Notes under the pieces: model-generated | Told to the model about the DNA's origin: nothing | Seen by the model: the letters and a program-made list of their open reading frames with translations, nothing else | The model's database searches: none | Position numbers and translations under genes: made by a program | Shown here: positions 23,053-35,738 of the stretch, in pieces | Layout: every line of letters starts with the position of its first letter | Numbering within the stretch: the stretch's first letter is position 1 | Origin: Misgurnus anguillicaudatus | Lineage: Eukaryota > Chordata > Actinopteri > Cypriniformes > Cobitidae | Assembly (NCBI RefSeq): GCF_027580225.2 | Contig: NW_027395276.1 | Span: 744,001 to 808,000 of the forward strand | Direction: 5' to 3' | Length of the DNA stretch: 64,000 nucleotides

Positions 23053-23066
23053 ATTCTTGGTCACCT
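23053..23066 (-). repeat. Right terminal inverted repeat of the Kolobok element
   Basis: ATTCTTGGTCACCT on the plus strand is the complement of the left end. It is followed by TTAA at 23067-23070. Confidence 0.93.
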
Positions 23067-23298
23067 TTAAAACCCTGAACGATCATCAGCAATCACACTA
23101 GCTCTCACCCGCCGTTCAACACAGACTCTCTTTTGCGACACATCTAGCAAAACGGTCATGCCTCTCTCTTCACAGGCCTGTTTCAAATGAAACAAATCAT
23201 TGCCAATCAAGGGGGGGGGGGGTATAAATTAGGAGCTCTTATTTCACTGGCACTATATACGCCACAGAATTGTGGTTTCTGTCTACATCCATAACTGC

Positions 23299-23451
23299 AT
23301 TTACATTTATGCATTTGGCAGACGCTTTTATCCAAAGAGACTCACGGTGCATTCAAGGAACATATTTATCAGAATAAGTGTTCCCTGGGATCGAATCCAG
23401 AACCTTTCGTGCAGCTTATGCAATGCTCTACCAACTGAGCTACAGTAACAC
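23299..23451 (-). repeat. tRNA-derived SINE, minus orientation
   Basis: On the minus strand an A-box-like TGTAGCTCAGTTGGTAGAGC is followed by a B-box-like GGATTCGATCC (23398-23388), then CAGGGAACAC and the tail with CTTTGGATAAAAGCGTCTGC. Related copies or pieces lie at 27412-27515, 27995-28143, 38339-38785 and 42014-42110. This is a pol III retroposon rather than a functional tRNA gene, because there is no intact acceptor stem. Confidence 0.8.
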
Positions 23452-26269
23452 ACTCATCAACTTTTCTACTAAACTTGCGGTAAAGGAAAGCACGAAGTTA
23501 GGGCATCAGGAAAGCAGGATTTAACAGCAAGTGAAACTTTCATAGCATACACGGGCACAATGAAAAAACAAAATGCGCAGCCAAGTTTATTCGGTCTGAG
23601 AAAAACAAAGACATTACCAAGCACAAATGTTTGAATTCACAATCTTGCAATACATATGCCTACTTTTTCTTTTATAAAACTGACATATGTGAAAATGCAG
23701 TTGTGAATGTGTCTTATAACATCACGGTGTGGTGCTCGCAAATTCAAATTCAGCTCACATCATTTTCTCATCATCAAAATCAGAGAAAGAGGCAAAGAAA
23801 TAGAATTAACGATTGTAAATGCTTTGCATTCACTATATAATAATTTCGTATTATCAAGTCACCAAAAGTGACGTAAAGGTCCAAAACTCATATTAAAATA
23901 ATCAATACAAAAAGCTGAGAAATGCACATATGCAGTTCTTCTCCATTCGAATACTTTAGCCCCCTAATGAATGTCAAATGGGCTCATCGAGGTCCTCCTC
24001 AATGCCATTAGAATCTAGATGATGATTCATAACCGTTTGGCACCGAGCTCTTCGGGACATCAGCATGAAATAATGTGGCGCACATTAACGCATCAACCTG
24101 ATTCCTCACGTGCTCCCTTCCACTTCAGGGAAACGTGGCATAATCAGCACAGACAACCGACTCGAGTGGCGCATTAAACGACACACAATAGACGCGCAAC
24201 ATCCTCCGCCGCCAATATCTGCATGCGCATCCTCTCGCCCGAAAAATAATATAATAAGTTTAAAATTCCCACAGAGAGATAAAAACATATTACCGCTCTG
24301 GGCTCTGAAAAGCCTGTGGTCTCTATCTATGCTAATGTAGCCATTTGTTGTGGCGCAGGAGCCCAAGGGCCAGTACAGACGTCTCGCAGGTCAATGCTAA
24401 TCCCCTGATAGATGGAGCAACAAGACCTTTAACCATTCATCAACCTCCAATTCACAACTCCAACGGGGTGTGCAGCGCCAACACGGAGCGCTTAATACAA
24501 AACCAAAAAGGTCTAGAAACTATCCATCATTCAAACCTGGCAGCTCCAGCAGGGTGTGTTTAAAGGACCGTTTTACTCCTTTAAAAAGCCTAGGGAGGAC
24601 TAATCGTCAAAGGTGCCCCCGTTCACCGGCCAGATGGTGGGTGCGCCGTACAGGTCCTAACATCCAAAAAGGCAAGATATTTTCTGTATCACTTTGAACT
24701 ACAAAAAATATGTATAGCAAACAAAAGTGCAGGTGGCAGTGGAGACAACAAATGTTTGCAATGAACTGGAAGTTTCGCTTGGTAGTCCCACAACTTATTT
24801 ACCCTCAAGTAATCTCATTAGTATCAGTTTAAGTCAAGTCATGACATGACATAAAAAATACTATTTCCAGGTCCAAGCCTTCACTCATTTCAATTGTAAG
24901 ATATGGTAAAATGTCGTTGTATTGCGCCTACATCAAGTATGGGGCAAGTGTAAGTATGCGACAAACTGAGGCGCCCGCAACATGAAAGCAAGGCCGGGTA
25001 TACCCTTTTTCCGCGTCCGAGTGCGCGGAGCTTTCAAAGTATACTCACCGCGCGTTCGACACACACGCAACACAAATGATTTCTTATTCAAATGATTCCT
25101 TTACCAGGCTGTCAGGGCAGCACTGATTTGCGACATTGACAGTAGATTAAAAAATGTAGGATAAGTAAAGAAAAGTAGCCGATCCACCATTGCAAACAAA
25201 GTTTAGATCAAACATCAAGAAAACAAAGAATCAAACATTATGGTGACAAAAAATATCCAAATCTTTCTGTTCTTGGAAGAAGTAAAAATAAAAGAGAAAA
25301 CAATTACAATTTGATTTTTGTGTGCTGTTCTGTCTCAATATTTTCGCACGCATGCGCTGTGGTACGCGTACTATCCGTGCACTGTCCGCGCATATTTTGT
25401 TACCTTGTAGGACTGCATTATTGAATGGGGGCATAAGTATGGCTGTATTAAAAAAACAGCTGTGATACAATTGTGAAATCGTGATTTCTCAAAAAAAAAG
25501 AAAAAAATGTGATATGATATTCCCCACATATCACCCACCCCTAATTTCAATCGAGGATGCTATTTAAACAGATATTTATGAACATTATTTATTTATATCA
25601 CACATGTAAGAGAAAATTGTATAAACTTAGTTTACACTGCAGTCTCCAGGCTCAAAGAGTCATCAACAACAATATATTAATAATTCGTAAAAAAATGCCA
25701 ATGAGTCTGGTCATCTCAGATTTTTCTATGGAGATAAAAATTAAGATCAGGGGTTTTTGATAGTCTAACATAATGAAATGAGTGTATATTAGCGTGTTTT
25801 TAGTTATTTCTTTATGGCATTTGAGATCGGTTAGACCCGAAAGCGGTGCAAGATGTCAGACTTAACAAGCGGATTTGTATAGGTATTTGTACATGGAGCA
25901 CACGCATAGACATTCATATACGTTTGGATAGATGCTTACTCAATATAAATCTATTGACAGCATCAGAAATTCTTATTCTTATTCTTACGTACACACCAAA
26001 AGCGGGGCATCGCGTTACTCGCTCTAGATTACTCGCGGGATTTAACTTTGTGTCATGCTAATTTTTGTTTGCTCGAGTTAAATATTTTCAACTTGGGCGA
26101 AGGAGTGTTTGAGGCGAATAGTGCGTGAATTTGCATCGCCCCACGCGAGGAGGCATCTGATCGCGTCTTTGCATTGATTTTGTATGTAATATTCTCGCAC
26201 AAATCGTTGAACTCGCGTCTGGTGTGAACCCACAGTTAGGCTGATTTGCTTACCGTCACATTTACTTAA
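23452..26269. other. Single-copy-looking DNA with a possible decayed MITE
   Basis: About 23930-24660 is more GC-balanced, lacks repeat signatures and could hold conserved non-coding sequence. Overlapping short frames there have no motif. Around 25988-26240, ACACACCAAAAGCGGGG and CGCGTCTGGTGTGAACC form a weak inverted pair like old Harbinger-type MITEs. No gene is supported. Confidence 0.35.
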
Positions 26270-26563
26270 AAGAGATAGTTCACCCAAAAATCTGTCATCA
26301 TTTACTCACTCTTATGTAGTTACAAACCTGTATGAGTTTTGTGTTATTTTGATGAACCCAAAAAAAGATATTTTGCGAAATGTTATTGTACCCCATTGAT
26401 TTCCATAGTAGGAAAACAAATATTATGAAAGTAATAAAATGATAAATGATGAAGAAGATCAAATCTTTGCTCACCATCATTTATCAAAATATTTTCTTGT
26501 GTTCATCAGAAAAAATAAATTCATACAGATTTACAACAACATGAGGATGAGAAAATTATCCAT
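26270..26563. mobile_element. TTAA MITE, GATAGTTCACCC family, degenerate copy
   Basis: The left end (AAGAGATAGTTCACCCAAAA) follows TTAA at 26266-26269. The right end is eroded (GAAAATTATCCAT) before TTAA at 26564-26567. Better copies are at 30545-30777 and 56198-56516. Confidence 0.6.
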
Positions 26564-26567
26564 TTAA

Positions 26568-27411
26568 CATTTCCTAACTTGACATTATAAAGATGTTATA
26601 AACTTTTATATACTATATTTTGTTTTGTGTCATTTGGCTGAATCATTGTAAAACCACACACACAAATACAAAATCAGTGAACCAACAAACACACATTTTG
26701 ATCTAACACAGTGTTTTGCTTGTGTTTCATATTTCTTGAGCTTTGATGATAATTATGTTCAGCCATACAAAAACGCAAACGACTCTCCAAAGATTTGATC
26801 TGAATCTCATTTAGCCATTAAAGCAGACTCCATCATACAAAGTTTATCTATTTACTGATAAATATATAAGGGCGCTTATATATATCGTATCCACTTATTT
26901 GACTCATTTGCAAGTACCCATTCATGTGTGAGCCAGTCCTCATCAAGGGTTCATTAAAATGTGTACATCTTCAAAGTTGCACACTCAAGGCTTGCATATC
27001 CACCATGATTTGAAATATGTATGTTCTTGCAAGAAATGCAACTATCCAGCTGCTTTCAACAAGCATTTCACTCTTCTTTTACATCTGTAATTTTCACATA
27101 GATCAACTGGTGAGAAACCAACTACAACTGTTCTGAGAGATAGATAAGACCATCATTTCCATCACACATAAACATGCCGTAAGTGCCGTGATAGTCCTAC
27201 AGGAGCGTAAAATCGTTTTGGAAAAACAGGAATGCATTTCTCTTGATTCATCTCTTGTTTTCTTCTCCATCGTTTTATCTTTTTTTCAGAGAAACAGACA
27301 GTGACGTTCCGTCGAGCAATCCTGCTGTGACTGAAGATTGCACTTAACGCTGGAGAACTGCTGCATTACCATCGCACCCTATAGATTTGTCCCGGTACAC
27401 AAGAAACATTT
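26568..27411. other. AT-rich DNA, nothing recognised
   Basis: No terminal repeats, tRNA-like boxes or protein motifs were seen. Confidence 0.45.
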
Positions 27412-27515
27412 GCTGTTATGTATTCAGCAGATGCTTTTATCCAAAACAACTTTTACCTGAAATTTGAACCCATGACCTTGGCATTGTCAGCGCCACGATC
27501 AACAAGAGCAGGAGC
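27412..27515 (-). repeat. SINE fragment, minus orientation
   Basis: The tail motif (CAGCAGATGCTTTTATCCAAA) and a B-box-like GGGTTCAAATT on the minus strand are present. The A-box half is badly eroded. Confidence 0.5.
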
Positions 27516-27994
27516 TCATGCGCGTCTCTCTTCACCTTATCAAGGTGTGCTTTTGGGAAAGCAGATCATGTAATAGTTTGCAGTTGCATCATTTCAACTT
27601 TCCTGCTCTTAAAGTCGGGAAGAAATCCTGCCTGCTGGGAAGAGCTTCATTCTGTAATACAATGTACCGAAATGACTAATAACCGAGACGAGGGAGGTGT
27701 CTCTCTTTAAAGCAACTATTTTAATGGCCTCCATACAGTCTTTCAAAAAGTTTCGAGGACGATCAATGGTTCTGGGTGAAATCACTGTCACTCAAGAAAC
27801 CTTATGTGTTCAGCAGTACTCAGAGGGGAAACGCAAGTTTCTTTTCAGCCCTGAAAGGTTTCTGGCAGCTACAGAAAAACTACCACTAATTTAAAAACAC
27901 TCTTTGACAAAGTATCAAAAACAGGCCTTTTTGTAGGCTTTTTAAGGAAGCTGTTTTTTTTCTAGCTGAATTTTAATTTAGCACTAAAAAAGTA
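27516..27994. other. Single-copy DNA, nothing recognised
   Basis: Short frames of about 60 codons on both strands (27609-27894) overlap and lack motifs. No repeat termini were found. Confidence 0.4.
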
Positions 27995-28143
27995 GTTCCT
28001 GTGTAGCTCAGTGGTAGAGCATTGCATTAAGAGTGCAAATGGTCATGTGGTTGAACCCAGGGAACATACATACTGATAAAAAATACCTTGTATACCTTGC
28101 AATGCACTGTAAGTCATCAGCCAAATGCATAAAAATCTGCCTG
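27995..28143 (+). repeat. tRNA-derived SINE, plus orientation
   Basis: TGTAGCTCAGTGGTAGAGCA (A-box region) is followed by GTGGTTGAACCC (B box), CAGGGAACATACATACTGAT and the tail GTAAGTC..AGCCAAATG. It is the best-preserved SINE in the window. Confidence 0.8.
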
Positions 28144-28362
28144 TTATACTAGTATTTTGGGTCGCACACCTCGTCAGATAACGGTTTATAAATAAATAGT
28201 CAATAAGCTAATTTGTTTAATTATTAGGGCTGTCAAAATGAACGCGTTAATAACGTGTAAAAGCAAATTCTTTTTAACGCCAATAATTTTATTAGCGTGC
28301 GATTAACGCAATGCACAATTTCTGTGTGACCCCCATAGTTGATTAATTGAGACGCAGCCTTA

Positions 28363-28615
28363 GGGGTTGTGCACACCAAAACTTTTACGCCCGCAACCGG
28401 CGCATGTTTTCAATTGTTTTCAATGGAAGCTCTGCATTTGTCACATAAGCCAGCAACTAGCAGTTTTCTTCCGCGCTGAAAACCGGCGTCCAGTGTTTTT
28501 TCCACGTTCAGCGCTGAGCGCCACGAGTTGAAAAATGTTCATTGTTGGGTAAAAAGCTCCGCTCATTGTCCAGGCATTTTCAGTCGCGTTTAAAAGTTTT
28601 GGTGTGCACAACCCC
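28363..28615. mobile_element. Harbinger-like MITE (GGGGTTGTGCACACC ends)
   Basis: The ends GGGGTTGTGCACACCAAAAC and their complement are flanked by TTA at 28360-28362 and 28616-28618, the 3-bp duplication typical of PIF/Harbinger. It is 253 bp and non-coding. Confidence 0.8.
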
Positions 28616-28618
28616 TTA

Positions 28619-28815
28619 GGGACTGTTCACATTTCGCGTCTAAATCCGCACGGAAAACGCGATCGTCTGTTGGTTCTTGTCACATGACCTGAGGTGCACT
28701 TGCGGCATTCTAGAAATGTAAAATGTTTTTAACTCGACGCGCCTGAAAAAAAAGCGGCCCTACATTTGAAATAACCAACTTGAGCGCGCAAAAGACGCGA
28801 AATGTGAATTGCCCC
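28619..28815. mobile_element. Second Harbinger-like MITE abutting the first
   Basis: The ends GGGACTGTTCACATTTCGCG and CGCGAAATGTGAATTGCCCC are flanked by TTA at 28616-28618 and 28816-28818. The left TTA is the same trinucleotide that flanks the 28363-28615 element. Confidence 0.8.
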
Positions 28816-28955
28816 TTAGACAGTGAATGTGACCCGTGCTGCCTAATGATTTGTAGGTTTTCATAAAAATAAAAACATGAGGCTCTCGTCTAGCGAATCC
28901 AATGCTCTAAATGGACATTTAAAATGAACTTTTTTAAGAGGCGTAACGTCCTAAA

Positions 28956-29400
28956 TAGGGATGCTCCGATCGATCGGCCGATAATGCTTGCTATGCTTCC
29001 CAGTGAATTACGGCGAAATGCCGCTACATCCAAAAGACAGGGGGCGCTCTCGTGCAGAAACTCAAAATGCGCTGTAGACGAAGAACAATACACACGCAGC
29101 TATGATGACACGCAGCTTCAGGAAATGTCTTAAGGATATATTTATATTGCTGTTCTTAAAACCTTTTCAGGTATTTGCATGATAATAAAGAATATGTTTA
29201 ATAATTATGTTTGACGAGTGTTGCTTTTTCAAATGCATGTTATAAACGACTCAAACTAACAGTCATTTCAGATCGATAAGGACTTACTGATCAAAAGCCG
29301 TAGTACATGAACTAGCTTCGAATAAGATTGGCTGTCCGATTCAGAATAGTGATCGGCCACATATTTTTAGTGGAGATCGGCGTTGATCGGAGCATCCCTA
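28956..29400. mobile_element. hAT MITE with perfect 8-bp duplication
   Basis: The ends are TAGGGATGCTCCGATCGATC and GATCGGAGCATCCCTA. GTCCTAAA occurs at 28948-28955 and again at 29401-29408. It is 445 bp and encodes nothing recognisable. Confidence 0.9.
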
Positions 29401-30544
29401 GTCCTAAATACACAAAGATGCGTGTCCATCCACTTGCGCTTCTCATTGTGGTTTGGGTTTTAAAACATACAGGAATTAGAAAATAAAGTGCAGGACTTGC
29501 TTGATGTTAAAATAGTTATTAGAGAGAAAAAATGTAGGACCTGATTGATGTTAAAAGAGTTATTACCAAGACTCAAAACAATCTTTCTCACGCTGTCTGA
29601 CACATCTGAAGCGCGTGCACACAGACGTGCGAGTGCCTGATCTCGATATATGCACACATAGACAGAATTGAAGCTTTAAAAAATATCTGTTTTGACAAGA
29701 ATTCACACAGATATAATCTGTTAGGTCTTAATTAAATGTTTGGTTAACTGTTGAGGAAAAATATATGATGTGTAACAGTATATTATATCCTTGCATTGCA
29801 GTAGATCTTAAAGCTGTCTGTCTCAATTTCAGAAAAAAAAGTTTAATATTGATATGGTTTTTGTTGTGTGTGTATTAAATCTATTAGTTTTACCTGTGAT
29901 TTTAAGGTATAGATGTGGTAATTTTGGATTTTTTTTAACTTTGCTGACTCTGTCAACTTCAAACAGGCGTAGTTCTCTCATGTTTAGTCAGATTCCAACA
30001 AATCATACATTGTTTTGAAGCTTTAATAGAGAATGTGAAATATAAATAACTAATTTTTGAAAATTTCCCCCTTCCGACTCAATTTGCCAGCACGGGTCAC
30101 AAATGACGCAGCAGCAAACAAAAATTTAGAAAGAAAAGGGTCTTCTGGAAAAAAAATTCATATACAAAACAACGGCTGATAGGTCCGTCAAAAATGTAAA
30201 CAGGCTGGTGTAAACATACATTTGCATAAAGCATATAAATTTATCCACACCCATGGTTGATTACAGTATTAAATACTTGAAAATTGATAAAATTAAGATA
30301 AATTTAGAACAGATAAAATGTGCAATTAATTTGCGATTAATCACGAGTTAACTCATGGCAATCATGCGATTAATCTAGATTCAATATTTTAATCTACTGA
30401 CAGCCCTATTAATTTTATTTTATTATATTGAATAAAAAACAACTTTAGCCATGGTATTTAAAGATAACTTCATATGCAGGAAAAAAAACTTTTTATTGTT
30501 TTGTTAGTTAGCTATGAGAAGAATGAAATGTGGAGTTTGCTATA

Positions 30545-30777
30545 CATGGCAAACTCATTCCTGAAACTCACAAACCTGTATTAATTCCTTTGTTCTGATT
30601 AACACAAAGGATTTTTTTCCTACTAGGAAAGTCAATGGGGCCTCTGAACAGTTTGGTTAACATTTCTCAAAATATCTTCCTTTGTGTTTATCAGAACAAA
30701 GAAATTAATACAGGTTTGTAACAACATGAGGATGAGTAAATGATGACAGAATTTTCATTTTTGGGTGAACTATCCCT
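30545..30777. mobile_element. TTAA MITE, GGGATAGTTCACCC family, left-truncated
   Basis: The right end GGGTGAACTATCCCT is followed by TTAA (30778-30781). The subterminal GATGAGTAAATGATGACAGA and an internal inverted pair (ACAAACCTGTATTAAT and ATTAATACAGGTTTGT) are kept. The left terminal motif is missing. Confidence 0.7.
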
Positions 30778-30849
30778 TTAACTGATCATATAGCGAACTA
30801 TTACACCATGTACACTTTTTAAAATGTCTTAGTTTTACATTGTACAGTG

Positions 30850-31300
30850 CAGAGTTGTATAGTACTTAAGTATTTTACTTTCTACATAAAAGTACATTTT
30901 CAATTATTCGTATTTTATTATAGTGTTTTTCTTTGGAAAACAAACATTCCAAAACATATTATCATAATTTTTACTCCACTACATTTCATAATTTCAAGTT
31001 TTTGGTTTATATTTAATATTTAAGTACATTAAACATCTAGTAATGTTTTGTACTTTTACTTAAGTAATTTTTTTTCATACTTTTACTCAAGAAAGTAAAA
31101 GTACACAATTTTTATGTAATTAGGCATTAAATCAATTTTAATATGCAATATATAATGAATATACAGTATGATTTTATGCTTTAGAATGTAGTGAACATTT
31201 TTTAGTAAAGAAAAGTAATTTTTTTCCCAAGACAAACACTCTGATAAAGCATAGATGCTTGGAAAATGTAACTAAAATACTTAAGTATTATACACCTCTG
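30850..31300. mobile_element. hAT MITE with perfect 8-bp duplication (GTACAGTG)
   Basis: The ends are CAGAGTTGTATAGTACTTAA and TTAAGTATTATACACCTCTG. GTACAGTG occurs at 30842-30849 and 31301-31308. The subterminal regions hold repeated ACTTAAGTA-type motifs. Confidence 0.9.
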
Positions 31301-31308
31301 GTACAGTG

Positions 31309-32873
31309 TCTATTTTAGCATTTAAAAAAGATCTTGAAATACTTGATAACCCCCAGACACACTCATCTAAATACTTATAAAACTGATTTGTCCCATATTC
31401 AACTAAATCTAAAAAAAACCTTAGTTTTTAGCTAGTGAGGCAAAATTGAAGTACTCTTTATTGTAACAGCATTAAAATATTCAACATCAAATACTTGATA
31501 TCTACTGTATATATGTAGGACTCGTACTGAAACAGATCTTTTGAGAACCGCTTTTGTAGGTTGACACGTGATAGCAGTGGCTTGTTAGCATCAGGAATTC
31601 TATAAAGTGACGTGAAGGACTCGAGACTTAGTTTCTAGGACAGTCGAAATGAGATCTCAAGTAATCCAGATCATTTCTGTGGGAACATTAGCACACTAAA
31701 GGGATCAATCTCCATCCTAACACTCAACCACTGGGCTGGTGACATTAAGGAGCGAATCAAATTTAAAGCAGAATCAGGAGAACGTCGATTATTTCAACAC
31801 ATGTCAGAGGTTGCCGTGAACACGTGTGTTGGGCACGGTCTGGAATTCCACGAAACGTATCCTGAACCACGCGTCTGTGAAATCATAATACTAATGATTA
31901 TAATTAATCATCTACGACAGCCTTTCACTCCGGCAGAGTACTGAAATAAACATTATCAGCATTCCTCATCCACAGAGCAGACATTCGCGAAGAAACGCCA
32001 CGCTCCCACCTCGTGGCATCCAATTGAATTCTTCCACCGTGCAAAAACACTCCCAAAACATCGTTATTTCACTTTTCCAGACGTGTCATTCCTCATTCCG
32101 AACAGCTCCGTACAAACAACGCCTTTTGCCGCAAGTTCTTGAGCCATCATTTCTTTCGACGTACAAAGGCTTTTGCTGGATGGAGTTAGTAAATAGTGGG
32201 AAAGGAAACCAGTGGCGTAATATGATCTAGCTGAATGCTATTTTCAAGGCAGCTTTCTTCCGACAGGCCTGTTGTAAATCATAGGATTTTTTCTAAAAGA
32301 TATGATAAACAATCCGCTCTGCGCCTTAAAATGTAATATGTGAGAATACATTCAGTATTTGCTATATCACATTGTGGCATGCATGGATGTGTGTTTGTGT
32401 AGGGCAAGATCATCCTGTTTAAATGCTGAACTACATTAAAAAAATCAATCAATATTTGAATTAGGATCAACTGGTGCGGTCTACAAACACTGGCCACGAC
32501 CATCATACAAAACAAATAAAAAGTGTGTTTTTTGTTTGTTTGTTTTTTAGTGCAGCTTATCACAGTTTTACTGCAATAACTATAGTATTTTGGCATAAAC
32601 TACCGTGGAAAAAGCAGTCAACAGCTGCGAGAACAACTGGAAAATGCTGGTGTCTGCATTTCATCAGCTGGGATAAACAATACTGCAAAATAGACAAAAT
32701 GTCGTGAAATATTTGTGCACAGCATGAGACACTAAAGACGGTGCACAGCAGTATTTAAAAATCAACTAAAATATAATTAAACAACAAAAAGTGCAGCACC
32801 TAATAAAAACAGTCCAAGAATTAATCCTGGATAAACCTACTTTATCTGGAATTCTGTTTGTTCTTCTAATATA
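31309..32873. other. Single-copy-looking DNA, possible conserved non-coding element
   Basis: About 31560-32240 lacks repeat ends and contains clustered TAAT/ATTA cores (near 31890-31915, ATAATACTAATGATTATAAT). It is a candidate intronic enhancer on composition only. No exon was recognised. Confidence 0.3.
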
Positions 32874-33794
32874 CGGGTGATTCTCACGAAACCATTGAAA
32901 CACCACGGCACTAATGATTTTAGCTTTAAAATGTGTAATATAGTAACATTAAAAAGCATCAGAATTAACACAATACTGTGTTCTACCTTGCACAATGTGT
33001 GATTTCAACATAAGAATTTATAATTGTAAATTTTATCTCATTTTCTGCTGAAATTCTCATTACCGCAATGTGTCCGGCTGTGTTTGAACATGCGTTATGT
33101 TGTAATTTAATCAAATTAACACAAAAATATTAAGAAAAAAAATAAATGGATGTTTTGCTAGACTACTTTAGATGACAGAAAAAATATTTACTGAATATTC
33201 ATGTATAATAATAATGAAGAAAAATTAGGAAAATGATGTGTCCATGCCTGATGTTCTCATCCTCCGCAACACTTTTTGAGAACAGTTTAAGCACACATAC
33301 AGAATTTTAATAAAGTTTGATTTTGAGTGACCAAGCACATGGACCAGTTACTTCAAGATGGTTACCAGGTAAGATAATTTTTTTTACAGTTAATTTGAAA
33401 TATTGTCTTGTCAGAATGCTTACACGACATTTTGATTATCATTACCGCAACAGATGCTTATTAAATGTTAATTTAATTAATAGAAGCATAATACTCTGAT
33501 TTTAAATGCATGTGCAGAATCTCCAAATTATGTTCTTTCAGGTTTGTCATGTCATTTTGAAAATATGTCAGTGTTGATGTTTTCTGACTGTTGCGGTAAT
33601 GAGATTTTTTAGGCCTAATTTTTTAAATTATGTTACAAAAAGTGTTAAATGATAAGTAAAAGTTTTTAAATTAATGTTCCCATTTACTCCAGACTTTGTT
33701 TTTCGATGTTTGGTGGGAAAAAAAGTAAATTTAAGCAATTTTTACATTTTCATGCTTGACATTTTTTAAACCAAGTTTTCGTGAGAATCACCCA
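32874..33794. mobile_element. TA-flanked TIR element (GGGTGATTCTCACGAAA ends), 921 bp
   Basis: The ends CGGGTGATTCTCACGAAA and TTTTCGTGAGAATCACCCA are flanked by TA at 32872-32873 and 33795-33796, suggesting a Tc1/mariner-type non-autonomous element. Repeated ATTACCGCAA motifs occur inside. No transposase remains. Confidence 0.78.
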
Positions 33795-34618
<824 letters not shown>

Positions 34619-35738
34619 TTAAATTCCAGCTCTATCTGTGGTGTTTTAAAACTCAAACATGTGTCCTGTGTGACCTTCGTCTAATTTAGATTCAACTTAT
34701 TTCTAATATTTAAGGTTACTTAAATATTACGTTTTCAAGCAAGCTCGAAACCCTTTAAAAAAGAATTGACCATAATGTTTCAGTTTCTTCCACACTTTGT
34801 TTTAATGACTGTCCATGGCACACACAAGTCCATTTTCTTTAAATACAAAATCACATTTTCAACAAACTAGTACCCTGATCTGTGAATTTCTGTCTTTCAC
34901 ATCACACACACAGCGAGTGTGACATGAGCAGCTCGTAGCACACTAAATAATGCATGTGCAGTAAAATGATCTCATTTTAGCTGCTGCAAAATGACTTTCT
35001 AAGAGACGAACAAAACTAAAATCAACTGAACCGAACCCTATTCATGTTTCCTATTCACAAACCCCATGTGAAAACGGTGATTAAATGCACTCCTGTTTTT
35101 CTTTTACCTAACCCCGCTGTTTAATTTATTTCTTACAGCTCATACTATATAAGCACTGTGAATACTTTGGTAACATTGTGCATTCGTGCAAATAGCTTTC
35201 AATATTATTTATTACTGCAAAGCCTTTGATGTGGTGTAATAAATAAAGCCACAGAGGACAATGCGTGGCCAGTTTATAAAGGTGTTATTTGCCTATAACA
35301 TCTCCATTGATTCATTGCACTGGCCTTCATCAGTCACATATAAAGTACAATTCAGCAGATATTATAATAATAACAAGATATAAGCACAGCTGGCACATGC
35401 ATGCTCTTTTTTGGTTTTTCAAAACCAGACAAAGTGCTGTTATCAATGTCTTGTAGCAGGACAGTAAACACGCGCTGAACACTAGACGACCTGCATTCTT
35501 TCACATCCTTACACTGTTTAAGATTTTTTAATCGTTGTGTTTTCATTTTAAATAGACACGTTTGGTTTTTTTAACACTGTTCTTTGATGTTTACTGTCCC
35601 GGCGTCTTAAGACCCAAATGGAATCGGTTGAGGTGCAGAAAGACGGTAACGTACGCGCTTTCACGAGGATAGTTACACTACGATAAATACTGTTCAAGCA
35701 CATGCAAATAAACCTTGACTGAAAAGAAAAATACTCAC
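34619..35738. other. AT-rich non-coding DNA next to the CpG-rich block
   Basis: Nothing recognisable. If the donor at 35738 is real, this is the 5' end of a long intron on the minus strand. Confidence 0.4.

Larger units (their letters stand above)
16633..23066. mobile_element. Complete two-gene Kolobok-type DNA transposon
   Basis: The element is 6434 bp. Its termini are AGGTGACCAAGAAT at 16633-16646 and the exact complement at 23053-23066. It is flanked by TTAA at 16629-16632 and 23067-23070, the target duplication expected for Kolobok. It carries two convergent multi-exon genes: a THAP plus DDE transposase on the minus strand, starting 297 bp inside the right end, and a P2X7-ballast-domain protein on the plus strand, starting 268 bp inside the left end. 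All introns keep GT/AG and both reading frames are intact. Two MITEs have landed in introns (17191-17538 and 20041-20419). The intact frames suggest recent activity, although that is inferred. The superfamily assignment rests on TTAA, THAP and the GGDxRxDSPGHSAKYG, TDRH and YDVWH motifs. Confidence 0.92.
28225..30408. mobile_element. hAT element (TAGGGCTGTCAAAATGA ends), 2.18 kb, hosting three nested transposons
   Basis: The ends are TAGGGCTGTCAAAATGAACG and ...CTACTGACAGCCCTA. Flanks TTAATTAT (28217-28224) and TTAATTTT (30409-30416) match at 7 of 8 positions, an aged hAT duplication. The subterminal motifs (AACGCGTTAATAACG at the left, GCGATTAATC at the right) belong to the same family as 1449-1819. 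No transposase frame survives. Nested elements are at 28363-28615, 28619-28815 and 28956-29400. Confidence 0.8.

Noticed and set aside
27995..28070. tRNA gene
   Set aside because: A and B boxes are present but there is no paired acceptor stem, and the 3' extension matches the SINE tail seen in other copies.
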